From Candidatus Aminicenantota bacterium (GTDB taxonomy: Bacteria > Acidobacteriota > Aminicenantia > UBA2199), in contig CP070627.1 in assembly GCA_020355945.1 (NCBI GenBank), positions 1,150,240-1,159,551 on the forward strand: 9,312 bases of DNA, given 5' to 3'. Position numbers and translations under genes: made by a program. Under the pieces are notes generated by a model, which did no database searches, was not told the DNA's origin, and saw only the letters and a list, made by a program, of their open reading frames with translations. Position 1 is the first letter of the stretch. The number at the start of each line of letters is the position of its first letter. Shown one piece after another: positions 1-7,834 of the stretch.

Positions 1-1
1 A

Positions 2-2164
2 AAGCACGCAGCCTTTTTAGGCTCCCCTCGCCGAGGGGCCCCTGGACCCCCCCGCAAAAACTTTTTATTATTCCGTTACCACTCCACAACTCACCACTCA
101 CCACTCACCATCTACCGCACCGGAGACCTGACCCGCTGGCTCCCGGAAGGAAATATCGAATTCGTGGGCAGGCTGGACAGCCAGGTTAAAATCAGGGGCT
201 TCAGGATAGAACCCGGTGAAATCGAACGATACTTATTCGACCATCCTGCTGTGCGAGAAGCAGTAGTGATACCCAAAGAAAGAACCCATGGCGATAAATA
301 CCTGTGTGCCTATATCATAGGAAACACGGACCCCGGCGCAGAGGGTATCAAGGCCGCGGAATTGCGGGAATATTTATCTCAACGGCTGCCACCTTATATG
401 ATACCCTCATATTTTATCCTGCTGCCGGAATTTCCCCTCAATCCCAGCGGCAAAGTAGACAAGCGGGCATTACCGGAACCTAATGATGATGTATCGGAAA
501 CCTACACCCCCCCCACCAACCGGATAGAAGAAAAACTGACAACGATCTGGTCCGATATATTATCCATCCCGGCAGAGAAAATCAGTAGAGATGCGAATTT
601 CTTTGAAATGGGCGGTCATTCTTTGAAAGCAGCGGTATTGATGTCAAAAATACACCGGTATTTTAATGTCAAGATTTCACTGAGAGATATTTTTTCGTGT
701 CCTTTTGTCAAGGATTTAGCCGGGTTTATCAAAGGATCGGCAGCAGATGCATACCAGCCTATCGAGCCGTTAGAAGAAAAGGAATACTATCCGCTTTCTT
801 CAGCCCAGCAGCGGTTATACATTCACCAGCACATGAAAGAGGACAATACCAGTTACAACACCACTGTATATAACCTATTGGAGGGGGAACCGCATAAGGC
901 AAAACTGGAACGTGTTTTCCGGCAGTTGATTTCCCGGCATGAAGCCCTCAGAACCTCTTTCCATATGCTGGAAAAAGAGCCGGTCCAGGAGGTGCACCCG
1001 GACTCCGCAGTGAAATTCCGATTGGGATACCATGAAGTAAAAACCCAAAACAATGATGAAATAGAAGAATTAATCAAAAATCTGTTACAGCCCTTTGACC
1101 TGGCAAAGGCACCACTTTTGCGGGCGGAATTAATCCGGCTGCACACCCCGCCGCCAACAGAACACCCCTCTCAAGAAAGGAGAGAACAAAAGTCCATCCT
1201 CATGGTAGATATGCACCATATTGTCACTGACGGTTTTTCCATGGATATATTGATAAAAGATTTTGTGGCGCTGTATGCCGGCCGTGAGCTTCCTCCTTTA
1301 AAACTTCAATACAAGGATTATTCCCAATGGCAGGCCAGGCAAAAAAGAAACCAGCGATTCAAAGAACAGGAAGAGTACTGGTTGAAGCAATTTCCAGGTG
1401 ATATACCTGAACTGCGAATGCCTATGGATTTTTCCCGGGACTCGGTGCGCGATTTTACCGGGGAAATGATCGATATTAAAATTGGCCACCTGGATGACCA
1501 ACTCAGGAAACTGGCGTCCGAAACCGGTACCACCTTATTCCACCTGCTTACTGCGGTCTGTTATATTGTTTTATCCAAATACAGCGGCCAGGAAGATATT
1601 GTGCTGGGCACTGCGGCAGTTGGACGAAGACACCTGGATTTGCAGGATATAATCGGTATTTTTGTAAACCTGCTGCCCCTCCGTAACCAACCCGGGAAAC
1701 AAAAAACATTTTTAAAATTCCTGGCAGAAGTAAAAGAAAATGTCATTGACGCGTACAATAACCAGGATTATCCCTTTGAAGAACTGGTGCAGCAGCTCAA
1801 TATCCAGGGGTCTGCCAAAAGGAACCCCTTATTTGATGTGGTTTTTAATTTTCTTAACCTGGAGTTTTCACGGGTAGAACTGCCGGGATTAACCTTTGCC
1901 CCGTACCAGCCTAAGAGCATGACCTCCCGGTTTGACCTGGTTTTTCTCGCCGCTGACCGCGGAGATAGCCTGGAAATACGGCTCACCTATTCCAACGAGT
2001 TATATAACAAGTCCACCGCTGAAAAAATTGGCAGGCATTATGTCCAGGTGCTGCACCAGGTAGTGGAGAATAGAGAAATCAAACTGGAAGATATTAAAAT
2101 TTCCACTCCATTCTCAGCCGCACGGGCAAAAATACACCAGGAAAAGGCCCAATTCGAATTTTAG
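2..2164 (+). CDS. NRPS, 5'-partial: A(A8-A10)-T-C
   Basis: This is the C-terminal part of an NRPS protein (720 aa in window). The frame is open from base 2 without a stop, so the gene starts upstream. With K at base 2 as residue 1: A8 YRTGDL at 38-43, the VKIRGFRIE hinge region, A10 NPSGKVDK with the catalytic Lys at 151, a T domain at about 168-240 with GGHS and phosphopantetheine Ser207, and a full C domain at about 262-701 with HHIVTDG at 405-411. The protein ends in a short tail, AQFEF. The substrate-pocket region (A3-A5) lies outside the window, so its amino acid is unknown. The C domain should join the upstream peptide to the residue loaded by the next protein. No epimerase or thioesterase is present. 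Residues 1-37 do not look like A domain; they come from an in-frame low-complexity insert between A7 and A8. A GTG at 164 is not the real start, because A8 precedes it in frame. Confidence 0.95.
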   Translation, partial: KHAAFLGSPRRGAPGPPRKNFLLFRYHSTTHHSPLTIYRTGDLTRWLPEGNIEFVGRLDSQVKIRGFRIEPGEIERYLFDHPAVREAVVIPKERTHGDKYLCAYIIGNTDPGAEGIKAAELREYLSQRLPPYMIPSYFILLPEFPLNPSGKVDKRALPEPNDDVSETYTPPTNRIEEKLTTIWSDILSIPAEKISRDANFFEMGGHSLKAAVLMSKIHRYFNVKISLRDIFSCPFVKDLAGFIKGSAADAYQPIEPLEEKEYYPLSSAQQRLYIHQHMKEDNTSYNTTVYNLLEGEPHKAKLERVFRQLISRHEALRTSFHMLEKEPVQEVHPDSAVKFRLGYHEVKTQNNDEIEELIKNLLQPFDLAKAPLLRAELIRLHTPPPTEHPSQERREQKSILMVDMHHIVTDGFSMDILIKDFVALYAGRELPPLKLQYKDYSQWQARQKRNQRFKEQEEYWLKQFPGDIPELRMPMDFSRDSVRDFTGEMIDIKIGHLDDQLRKLASETGTTLFHLLTAVCYIVLSKYSGQEDIVLGTAAVGRRHLDLQDIIGIFVNLLPLRNQPGKQKTFLKFLAEVKENVIDAYNNQDYPFEELVQQLNIQGSAKRNPLFDVVFNFLNLEFSRVELPGLTFAPYQPKSMTSRFDLVFLAADRGDSLEIRLTYSNELYNKSTAEKIGRHYVQVLHQVVENREIKLEDIKISTPFSAARAKIHQEKAQFEF
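11..109 (+). repeat. In-frame GC-rich palindromic segment plus 7-bp tandem repeat
   Basis: Bases 11-55 are packed with inverted repeats: GCCT-TTTT-AGGC (11-22), CCCCTCG-C-CGAGGGG (24-38, perfect 7-bp arms) and the palindrome AGGGGCCCCT (34-43). Bases 89-109 hold three perfect copies of ACTCACC, preceded by a degenerate copy at 81-88. All of it is read through in frame (residues about SPRRGAPGPP then THHSPLT) just before A8 YRTGDL. A normal A domain has only a short linker here, so this is an inserted REP-like or low-complexity segment. Its left limit may lie outside the window. Confidence 0.75.
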
Positions 2165-2165
2165 C

Positions 2166-2170
2166 AGGAG
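2166..2170 (+). promoter_or_regulatory. Ribosome binding site of the second NRPS gene
   Basis: AGGAG sits six bases before the ATG at 2177 and directly after the TAG stop of the upstream gene (2162-2164). This supports the ATG at 2177 as the start and suggests translational coupling in one operon. Confidence 0.85.
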
Positions 2171-2176
2171 TCAACC

Positions 2177-5100
2177 ATGTTAAGAGAAAAAGATTCTTTT
2201 AAAGATATTTCCATTGCATCCCACCAGTACACCAAAGAGCGGGATTATTGGGTAAATCAATTATCCGGGGACTTAATCAAAAGCAGCTTTCCCTATGATT
2301 ATACCCCTGGAGAAGAAATAGATAAACCCGGGCAAGAAAATGAAGGAAAAATTGAATTTTGTCTTGACAGGGACATATTTTCCCAATTAATGAAATTAAG
2401 TAAAGGATATGATTATACCCTGCATATGATATTGGTAACGGCGGTGGTGATACTGTTGGCCCGGTATTCGGGCAATAAAGATATTATCTTAGGCATGCCC
2501 ATTTACCGGCAGGACAGCGAAGAAGAGTTTGTTAATACGGTATTAGCACTGCGAAACCACCTGGAAGACCACGTTGCCTTTAAAGATTTACTGCTGCAGG
2601 TGAGACAAACCGTTATCGATGCGGACCAAAATCAGAACTATGCCATTGAAACACTCCTTTATCAACTCAATATCCCGGCTGCCGCGCCGGATTTCCCGTT
2701 GTTCGATACCGCGGTTTTATTGGAAAATGTTCATGATAAAAGTTATATGGATCATATTAATCTTAACACCGTGTTTTGTTTTCATCGCCGGGAAGATTTG
2801 ATCAATGGGGTGCTGGAATACAATGCCGGCCGTTACCGCGAAGAAACAGCCCGACAAATCGTTACCCATTTGATTTGTTTATTGAAGCGTGTTTTGGCGG
2901 ATATAACCGTTGACATTGACACGGTGGAATTTCTTACCCCGGAGGAGAAAAAAAAGCTGCTCTTTGATTTTAATGCCGCGGAAAAGGAATTTGCTTATGA
3001 GAAAACGATTGTTGAGTTATTTGCGGACCAGGTGGTGCAAACACCGGACCATATAGCCCTTTTCGGCCAAGTTTTAAACACCTTGGGCGTGGGGCATCTT
3101 TCTTACCGCCAATTGAATGAAAAATCCAATCAATTGGCTCATTTATTGAAGGAAAAAGGTGTAAAGCCCAATAACCTGGTGGGAATCATGACAGACCGCA
3201 CCGTGGATACGGTGATTGGTATAGTGGGGATATTGAAATCCGGTGGGGCGTATTTACCCATTGATCCCGAAACCCCGATTACTCGAATTGAATCCATACT
3301 GGATGATGCCGGTGTATCGATTGTATTGGCCAAAAAAACCGGGTTTGATGAACTTACCTTCAACCGGATGATGGAGGCCATCATGGCCGACAATGGGAAA
3401 CGGCCCGGTCGTGAGGTACTGACACCGGAAACCCTGGCAGGAATTTTACCCGGATCAAGTGAAAAAAATCCCCCCGATGCGAATCAATCGGTTGACCTGG
3501 CCTACAGCGTTTTCACCTCAGGGTCTACAGGCAAACCCAAAGGAGTAATGATTCGGCACTACAATGTTCACAACCTGGTAGTGGGATTAAAGCTGCGGAT
3601 TTATGAGCGGTATGGGGCAGGTTACTTGAAGCTGGGCTTGGTATCGCCGTTTGTATTTGATGCATCAATAAAGCAGATTTTTGCCGCACTGCTGCAAGGG
3701 TATGGTTTATGTGTCGTGCCGGAGGAAGTACGGGTGGATGCGGGCAGGCTCTTTGCATATTACCGCCAACATTTTATAGATGCGGCGGATGGAACCCCGG
3801 CCCACCTTACCATGTTAACCGCAGCCATGGAAGAAACCGGCCTGGAACCCGGTGTTAAGCATTTTTTAATCGGTGGTGAAGCCCTGCCCCGGCGTGTGCT
3901 GGAAGATTTTTTTAACCGGTTCCCCACCGGCGCGCCCCTGCCCATAATTACCAATGTATATGGCCCCAGCGAATGTACCGTGGATACCACCACTTATGAT
4001 ATTTCACCGGACAATATCCGCTGTTTCGAGGTTATCCCCATTGGAAAACCCATGCCCAACTGTCGGGTGTATATATTAGACAGTAAGAAAAACCTGGTCC
4101 CCATGGGAGTACCCGGTGAGTTATGCATCGGCGGTGCCAGCGTGGGCCAGGGGTATATCAAAGACGAAGCCCTGACAGCAGCTAAATTTATTCCTGATCC
4201 CTTTAAACCCGGCGGACAACTCTACTTCACCGGTGACCTGGCCCGCTGGCTGCCGGATGGAAATGTGCAATTCCTGGGCAGGAGCGACCAGCAAGTAAAA
4301 ATAAGAGGTTTCAGGATAGAATTGAAAGAAATAGAAACATGCTTATTAAAACATAAAAAAGTTAAAGAAGCAGTGGTGGTGACAAAAAAAGGCCCGGGTG
4401 ACGATGCCTGTATTTGTGCCTATACCGTTTCCCATAAAGGCATCTCCACCCCGGAACCCAAAGGTAAAGACCCCTCCGGGAAAATAGTAAAAACCCATAA
4501 AGAATTTTGTCTAAAAGAATTAAACCCGGCAGCAAATATTGGCCAACCAGGGCTGTTCCCCGGCTATAAACCCGGGGATTCAAATCAGCCCCTGGTGAAA
4601 TGGTTGGAAGATCAATCACTAAAATATAGTAATGAAATTGCAGTGAGTTCCAGTACCGGGACCTTAACTTATGATTCCCTTAATCGATCCGCCAATCAAT
4701 TGGCCCGTTTAATAAACAAAACCTATGATGATCGTTACCAATTGAGTAACGAAGAACGAACCAGGTACAAAAGACAGATTTTATTGGATGGGTGGGGAAT
4801 CGAAGCCCAGGAAAAACTGAAAAGCACCACGGTATGCGTGGTGGGTGCCGGGGGAATCGGTTCCATGATGATTCAACAGCTTGCTCTTCTGGGAATAGGA
4901 ACCATGATCATCTGCGATTATGATGAAGTGGAATTATCCAACCTGAATCGCCAGGTATTGCACGATGAGACGCGAATCGGTATGAATAAAGCAGAGTCGG
5001 CAAAACTGACCATAAACAGGATTAATCCCTATATAAAGGTTGTCCTGGTCCGGGAAAAAGTAACCGGGGAAAATGTATCTCGGATTGTTGGAGATGCGGC

Positions 5101-7834
5101 GGTTATTTTTGATTGTGTGGATGACCTGGAAACCAAATTCATTTTATCCGGGTGCGCGGTGGAGAAACAGGTACCCCATGTACTTTCGGCCATGATGGAG
5201 ATTAACTCTTACGCAGCCATATTGTATCCCCCGCAAACGCCGTGTTTTCACTGTTTGCACGATAGAAGCAAAGCAAAAGAGATTAAAGAGGTGAAGCATG
5301 TGGTCAAGGATTATAAGAAGAATCCTTTTCCCGTTGCCAGCCCCGCTCTTTTTGTTACCACCGGCTTTGCCTGCAATGAAGCGGTAAAAATTATAATAGG
5401 TACTGATAAACCTGCCTATAACAAATTCTTTTTCTTTAACCAGAAAGGCTCGAAAAGAATTGTAGAAACCACCGGTTACCGGCAAATGTCTTATTCTTTC
5501 AATCAGCATTTTAAAAAAATATGCAAAAGACAGGGATTTGATTGGGATGAATGTTGGCGCAGCAATTTCCTGGAGGAATTGCATATAGAGCCGGACCCGC
5601 ACTGCCCGGTTTGCGCGGGAAAGACATGGGAACCGATTGCAGCGGATAAAAGGAAAAGCCCGGATCCTGCCCCCGGAGTACCGGGAGTACAGGATAAAAC
5701 CCGGCCGGTAGCAGCCTTATTGGAGGATGATATAAATGTGATACCCGCCGTGATCGGGGTGCTGAAGGCAGGTAATACTTATGTCCCCCTGGACCCCGCC
5801 ATTCCCGGGAAAAGGTTGATAGAGATTATCGAGGACTCGGGGACAAGGCTGATCATAACCGATAATACCAATTATAATACGGCCGTGGAATTAAGGAACC
5901 AGGTAAATAAGCACATCCCGGTGATAAATATTAATGAAATAGACCGGACCATACCAGGGGAAAATTTAAACCTGGAAATTTCCCCTGACCGGGCGGCAGT
6001 TATTTTATATGAACAGGTTTTATCCCCGGAAATGCTGGAAGCGGAATTAAAGGATTATCTGGCCCGGGAATTACCCGCGTATATGCTCCCTTCTTTTTTA
6101 ATTCACCTGGATAAAATACCTTTAACCGCCAATGGGAAATTAGACAAAAAAGCCCTGCCTGAACCTGGAATAAAACAAGGAAAAGGGTATGTTGCCCCGA
6201 GAAATGAGTGGGAAACAAAATTAGCGGAAATATGGTCCCAATTATTGGGAATAGAGAAAAACAGGCTGGGGATAGACGATAATTTTTTCGAAATGGGCGG
6301 GCATTCGTTAAAGGCGACAATTTTAATCTCCAGGATACACAAACTATTTGATGTCAAAATACCGCTGGCTGAAATATTTCGTATGCCTTTCATTCGAGAA
6401 TTAGCCGGGAAAATAAGAGGAGCTGGCAGCCAACATTTTTATGCCGTCCCGCCGGTGGAAAAGAAACAATATTACCCCCTCACCCCGGCAATGAAAGGGT
6501 TGTATTTTGAACAGCAAATGGATACCCGAAGTATCGTATACAATATATCCAATGTTGTGGTATTGGAGGGAAAACTTGAAAATAGTCGCCTGGAAAAAGT
6601 GTTCAGGAAATTGATCCGCCGGCATGAAAGTTTGAGAACTTCTTTTCAGTTGCTGGAGGGTGAACCGGTGCAAAGGGTACATGATGAGGTGGATTTTCAA
6701 ATCGAATATTTCAAAATTAACCGGGTCGAGGTTGAGGTTGAGGATGAGGGAACAAGCGGGCAGCCAGCAGCAGTTGTTATAAGTTCATTTTTTCGTCCCT
6801 TTGATTTATCCCGGGCCCCGCTGTTCCGTGCCGGACTGGTCAAAACCGGGGAAATGGAACATCTTTTAATGGTATCGATTCATCATACCGTGGCCGACGG
6901 CACCTCCATCGGGATTTTAATGAGCCAATTCATGGCCTTATATGATAATGAAACGCTCCCTGATTTAAGGGTCCAATACAAGGATTTTTCCCAATGGAGG
7001 AATCAACGGCTCCCCGAAGACGGCCAATTAATGAAAAAATATGAAGACTATTGGCTGAAGGAGTTCCGGGGGGAAATCCCGGTGTTGAATTTGCCCTGGG
7101 ATTATTCCCGGCCAGCAGTGAGAAGTTTTGAAGGCGCGGTAGTCGAGTCAATACTGGATGAAAAAATAACAGGAAGATTAAGAGACCTGGCATTGGCTGA
7201 AGATGTGACATTGTACATGCTGGGCCTCTCTGCGTTCAATGTATTGCTAATGAAATTAAGCGGGCAGGAAGACATTGTGGTGGGTACGCCAATAGCCGGG
7301 CGAAACCATGCCGACCTGGAGCCCCTCATCGGGATGTTTGTCAATACACTGGCCATGAGGAACTATCCCGCCGGCAGTAAAACATTCAGACAATTTTTGC
7401 AAGAGGTCAGGGAACGAACCTTGCAGGCCTTTGCCCACCAGGACTATGGTTTTGAGAAATTGGTGAAGCGGGTCATGGCTGAACGCCGCCCCGGAAGAAA
7501 TCCTATTTTTGATGTCTTTTTTGCCGTGCAGAATATGGAGCGGCCTTATTTCCAGGTACCGGGACTGCAATTAAGACCATATGAATACGACACCGGGATT
7601 GCCCGGTTTGACCTGGTTTTTCATGTATTTGAACAGGGGGACCAGCTCAATATCGCCGTGGACTACTGCACCCACTTATTTAAAAAGGAAACAGTAGAAA
7701 TGTTTATAAAAAATTTTAATGAAATCGCTGCCGCTGTATTAGAAGACCCGGATATTCATTTGCAAGATATTGATATTTCCACTGAAGTAATCAAGGCAGT
7801 AGGTCATATGCCCCAGGTGGACCTGGGGTTCTAG
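2177..7834 (+). CDS. NRPS: half-C - A(Glu, interrupted by ThiF/E1-like domain) - T - C
   Basis: A complete 1885-aa NRPS protein predicted to load glutamate. Domains: half C lobe without HHxxxDG (about 15-255); A domain with A1 (LSYRQLNEK, ~308), A2 (~353), A3 FTSGSTGKPKG (~446), A5 YGPSE (~595) and A8 FTGDL; an insertion at ~755-1278; A10 NGKLDK with Lys1321; T domain (~1338-1412, Ser1377); full C domain (~1432-1870, HHTVADG at 1569-1575); tail VDLGF. Pocket residues D495, A496, K499, D538, L564, G566, V594, V602, D603 and K1321 spell DAKDLGVVDK, the known surfactin-synthetase Glu code. The insertion carries a MoeB/ThiF-like E1 domain nested in a partial second A domain. The A1-A10 set is still complete, so the domain may work. 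The start is fixed by AGGAG six bases upstream. The C domain should transfer the chain to the residue loaded by the next protein. Confidence 0.95.
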   Translation: MLREKDSFKDISIASHQYTKERDYWVNQLSGDLIKSSFPYDYTPGEEIDKPGQENEGKIEFCLDRDIFSQLMKLSKGYDYTLHMILVTAVVILLARYSGNKDIILGMPIYRQDSEEEFVNTVLALRNHLEDHVAFKDLLLQVRQTVIDADQNQNYAIETLLYQLNIPAAAPDFPLFDTAVLLENVHDKSYMDHINLNTVFCFHRREDLINGVLEYNAGRYREETARQIVTHLICLLKRVLADITVDIDTVEFLTPEEKKKLLFDFNAAEKEFAYEKTIVELFADQVVQTPDHIALFGQVLNTLGVGHLSYRQLNEKSNQLAHLLKEKGVKPNNLVGIMTDRTVDTVIGIVGILKSGGAYLPIDPETPITRIESILDDAGVSIVLAKKTGFDELTFNRMMEAIMADNGKRPGREVLTPETLAGILPGSSEKNPPDANQSVDLAYSVFTSGSTGKPKGVMIRHYNVHNLVVGLKLRIYERYGAGYLKLGLVSPFVFDASIKQIFAALLQGYGLCVVPEEVRVDAGRLFAYYRQHFIDAADGTPAHLTMLTAAMEETGLEPGVKHFLIGGEALPRRVLEDFFNRFPTGAPLPIITNVYGPSECTVDTTTYDISPDNIRCFEVIPIGKPMPNCRVYILDSKKNLVPMGVPGELCIGGASVGQGYIKDEALTAAKFIPDPFKPGGQLYFTGDLARWLPDGNVQFLGRSDQQVKIRGFRIELKEIETCLLKHKKVKEAVVVTKKGPGDDACICAYTVSHKGISTPEPKGKDPSGKIVKTHKEFCLKELNPAANIGQPGLFPGYKPGDSNQPLVKWLEDQSLKYSNEIAVSSSTGTLTYDSLNRSANQLARLINKTYDDRYQLSNEERTRYKRQILLDGWGIEAQEKLKSTTVCVVGAGGIGSMMIQQLALLGIGTMIICDYDEVELSNLNRQVLHDETRIGMNKAESAKLTINRINPYIKVVLVREKVTGENVSRIVGDAAVIFDCVDDLETKFILSGCAVEKQVPHVLSAMMEINSYAAILYPPQTPCFHCLHDRSKAKEIKEVKHVVKDYKKNPFPVASPALFVTTGFACNEAVKIIIGTDKPAYNKFFFFNQKGSKRIVETTGYRQMSYSFNQHFKKICKRQGFDWDECWRSNFLEELHIEPDPHCPVCAGKTWEPIAADKRKSPDPAPGVPGVQDKTRPVAALLEDDINVIPAVIGVLKAGNTYVPLDPAIPGKRLIEIIEDSGTRLIITDNTNYNTAVELRNQVNKHIPVININEIDRTIPGENLNLEISPDRAAVILYEQVLSPEMLEAELKDYLARELPAYMLPSFLIHLDKIPLTANGKLDKKALPEPGIKQGKGYVAPRNEWETKLAEIWSQLLGIEKNRLGIDDNFFEMGGHSLKATILISRIHKLFDVKIPLAEIFRMPFIRELAGKIRGAGSQHFYAVPPVEKKQYYPLTPAMKGLYFEQQMDTRSIVYNISNVVVLEGKLENSRLEKVFRKLIRRHESLRTSFQLLEGEPVQRVHDEVDFQIEYFKINRVEVEVEDEGTSGQPAAVVISSFFRPFDLSRAPLFRAGLVKTGEMEHLLMVSIHHTVADGTSIGILMSQFMALYDNETLPDLRVQYKDFSQWRNQRLPEDGQLMKKYEDYWLKEFRGEIPVLNLPWDYSRPAVRSFEGAVVESILDEKITGRLRDLALAEDVTLYMLGLSAFNVLLMKLSGQEDIVVGTPIAGRNHADLEPLIGMFVNTLAMRNYPAGSKTFRQFLQEVRERTLQAFAHQDYGFEKLVKRVMAERRPGRNPIFDVFFAVQNMERPYFQVPGLQLRPYEYDTGIARFDLVFHVFEQGDQLNIAVDYCTHLFKKETVEMFIKNFNEIAAAVLEDPDIHLQDIDISTEVIKAVGHMPQVDLGF
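2219..2941 (+). other. N-terminal half condensation domain (C-terminal lobe only) of the second NRPS
   Basis: Residues ~15-255 align by eye with the C-terminal half of the full C domains in this window: ERDYWxxQLSGD, LLARYSGxxDIILGxPI, FVNTVLALR, QNYxIExLxxQL, FPLFDTA. The N-terminal lobe with catalytic HHxxxDG is absent, and the protein begins directly at this half. The stretch after GxPI is about six residues shorter than in the full domains (no AGRxHxDLxxLIG). It is therefore unlikely to catalyse condensation alone; a docking or structural role is inferred. Confidence 0.8.
4441..6010 (+). other. A-domain insertion: truncated second A domain split by an E1-like domain
   Basis: This ~525-residue block separates the strand CAYTVSHKG (end of the A9 region) from LSPEMLEAELKDYLARELP (start of the A10 region), which are normally adjacent. 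Inside, in order: a proline- and glycine-rich linker; an A-domain N-terminal fragment with an A1 motif (LTYDSLNRSANQLARL, ~res 835); the E1-like domain (~854-1150); and the continuation of that A fragment with an A2 motif (VIGVLKAGNTYVPLDPA). The fragment stops at AAVILY, exactly where A3 (YTSGSTG) would follow. Motifs A3-A9 of the second domain are missing. This looks like an old domain duplication or recombination with an internal deletion. The frame stays open throughout. Confidence 0.85.
4736..5638 (+). other. MoeB/ThiF/HesA-type E1-like adenylating domain within the NRPS
   Basis: Residues ~854-1154 follow the MoeB/ThiF pattern from end to end. There is an N-terminal SxxExxRYKRQILL helix and the nucleotide loop GAGGIG (890-895). 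Asp914 is followed by the SNLNRQ box (921-926, with Arg925). Lys938 lies in GMNKAES, and DCVDD is at 979-983. Two zinc-type CxxC pairs are present: CFHC (1023-1026) and CPVC (1143-1146). Family members adenylate a carboxylate, usually the C-terminus of a small protein or peptide (ThiS, MoaD, microcin C7 precursor) or a side chain. All the landmark residues I can place are present, so it looks active. About 30-40 extra residues precede the last CxxC compared with MoeB. No separate sulfur-carrier protein is encoded in the window. Confidence 0.88.
6727..6775 (+). repeat. Short GAGGTT repeat in a condensation-domain loop
   Basis: About three copies of GAGGTT (6728-6745, the last reading GAGGAT) encode VEVEVEDEG in frame, followed by a small Gly/Pro/Ala linker, in the first lobe of the C domain upstream of HHTVADG. 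The unit is six bases, so copy changes would keep the frame. It is probably a surface-loop expansion. Confidence 0.5.
7811..7828 (+). promoter_or_regulatory. Perfect inverted repeat at the second/third gene junction
   Basis: CCCCAGGTGGACCTGGGG has 8-bp perfect arms (7811-7818 and 7821-7828), which as RNA would give a strong hairpin with a small loop. It lies in the last codons of the second NRPS gene (PQVDLG), three bases before the stop and just before the ribosome site of the next gene. No U-run follows, so it is not a typical terminator. A role in coupling or mRNA stability is possible but inferred. Confidence 0.5.

Noticed and set aside
164..166. GTG as the start of the first gene
   Set aside because: The frame is open upstream to base 2 and encodes A8 (YRTGDL and WLPEGN) before this GTG. 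A start here would cut a conserved motif, and the gene clearly enters from outside the window.
2619..2801. 60-codon plus-strand frame inside the second NRPS gene
   Set aside because: It overlaps the half C domain in another frame and shows no ribosome site or motif.
4557..4578. GC-rich inverted repeat TCCCCGG / CCGGGGA as a terminator
   Set aside because: It lies inside a coding frame that continues for over 3 kb and has no T-run after it.
5144..5602. 152-codon open frame on the minus strand
   Set aside because: It lies opposite the E1-like domain, which has clear family motifs. The reverse translation has no recognisable motif, so it is a shadow; the other minus-strand frames were rejected for the same reason.
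1926..7622. 21-bp identity between 1926-1946 and 7602-7622
   Set aside because: Both copies encode the conserved RFDLVF motif at the same place in homologous C domains, so common ancestry explains it without a mobile repeat.
2177..7834. Pseudogene or frameshift explanation for the interrupted A domain
   Set aside because: The frame is unbroken for 1885 codons and all A, T, C and E1-like landmark residues checked are present. An assembly chimera remains possible and is covered in the findings.
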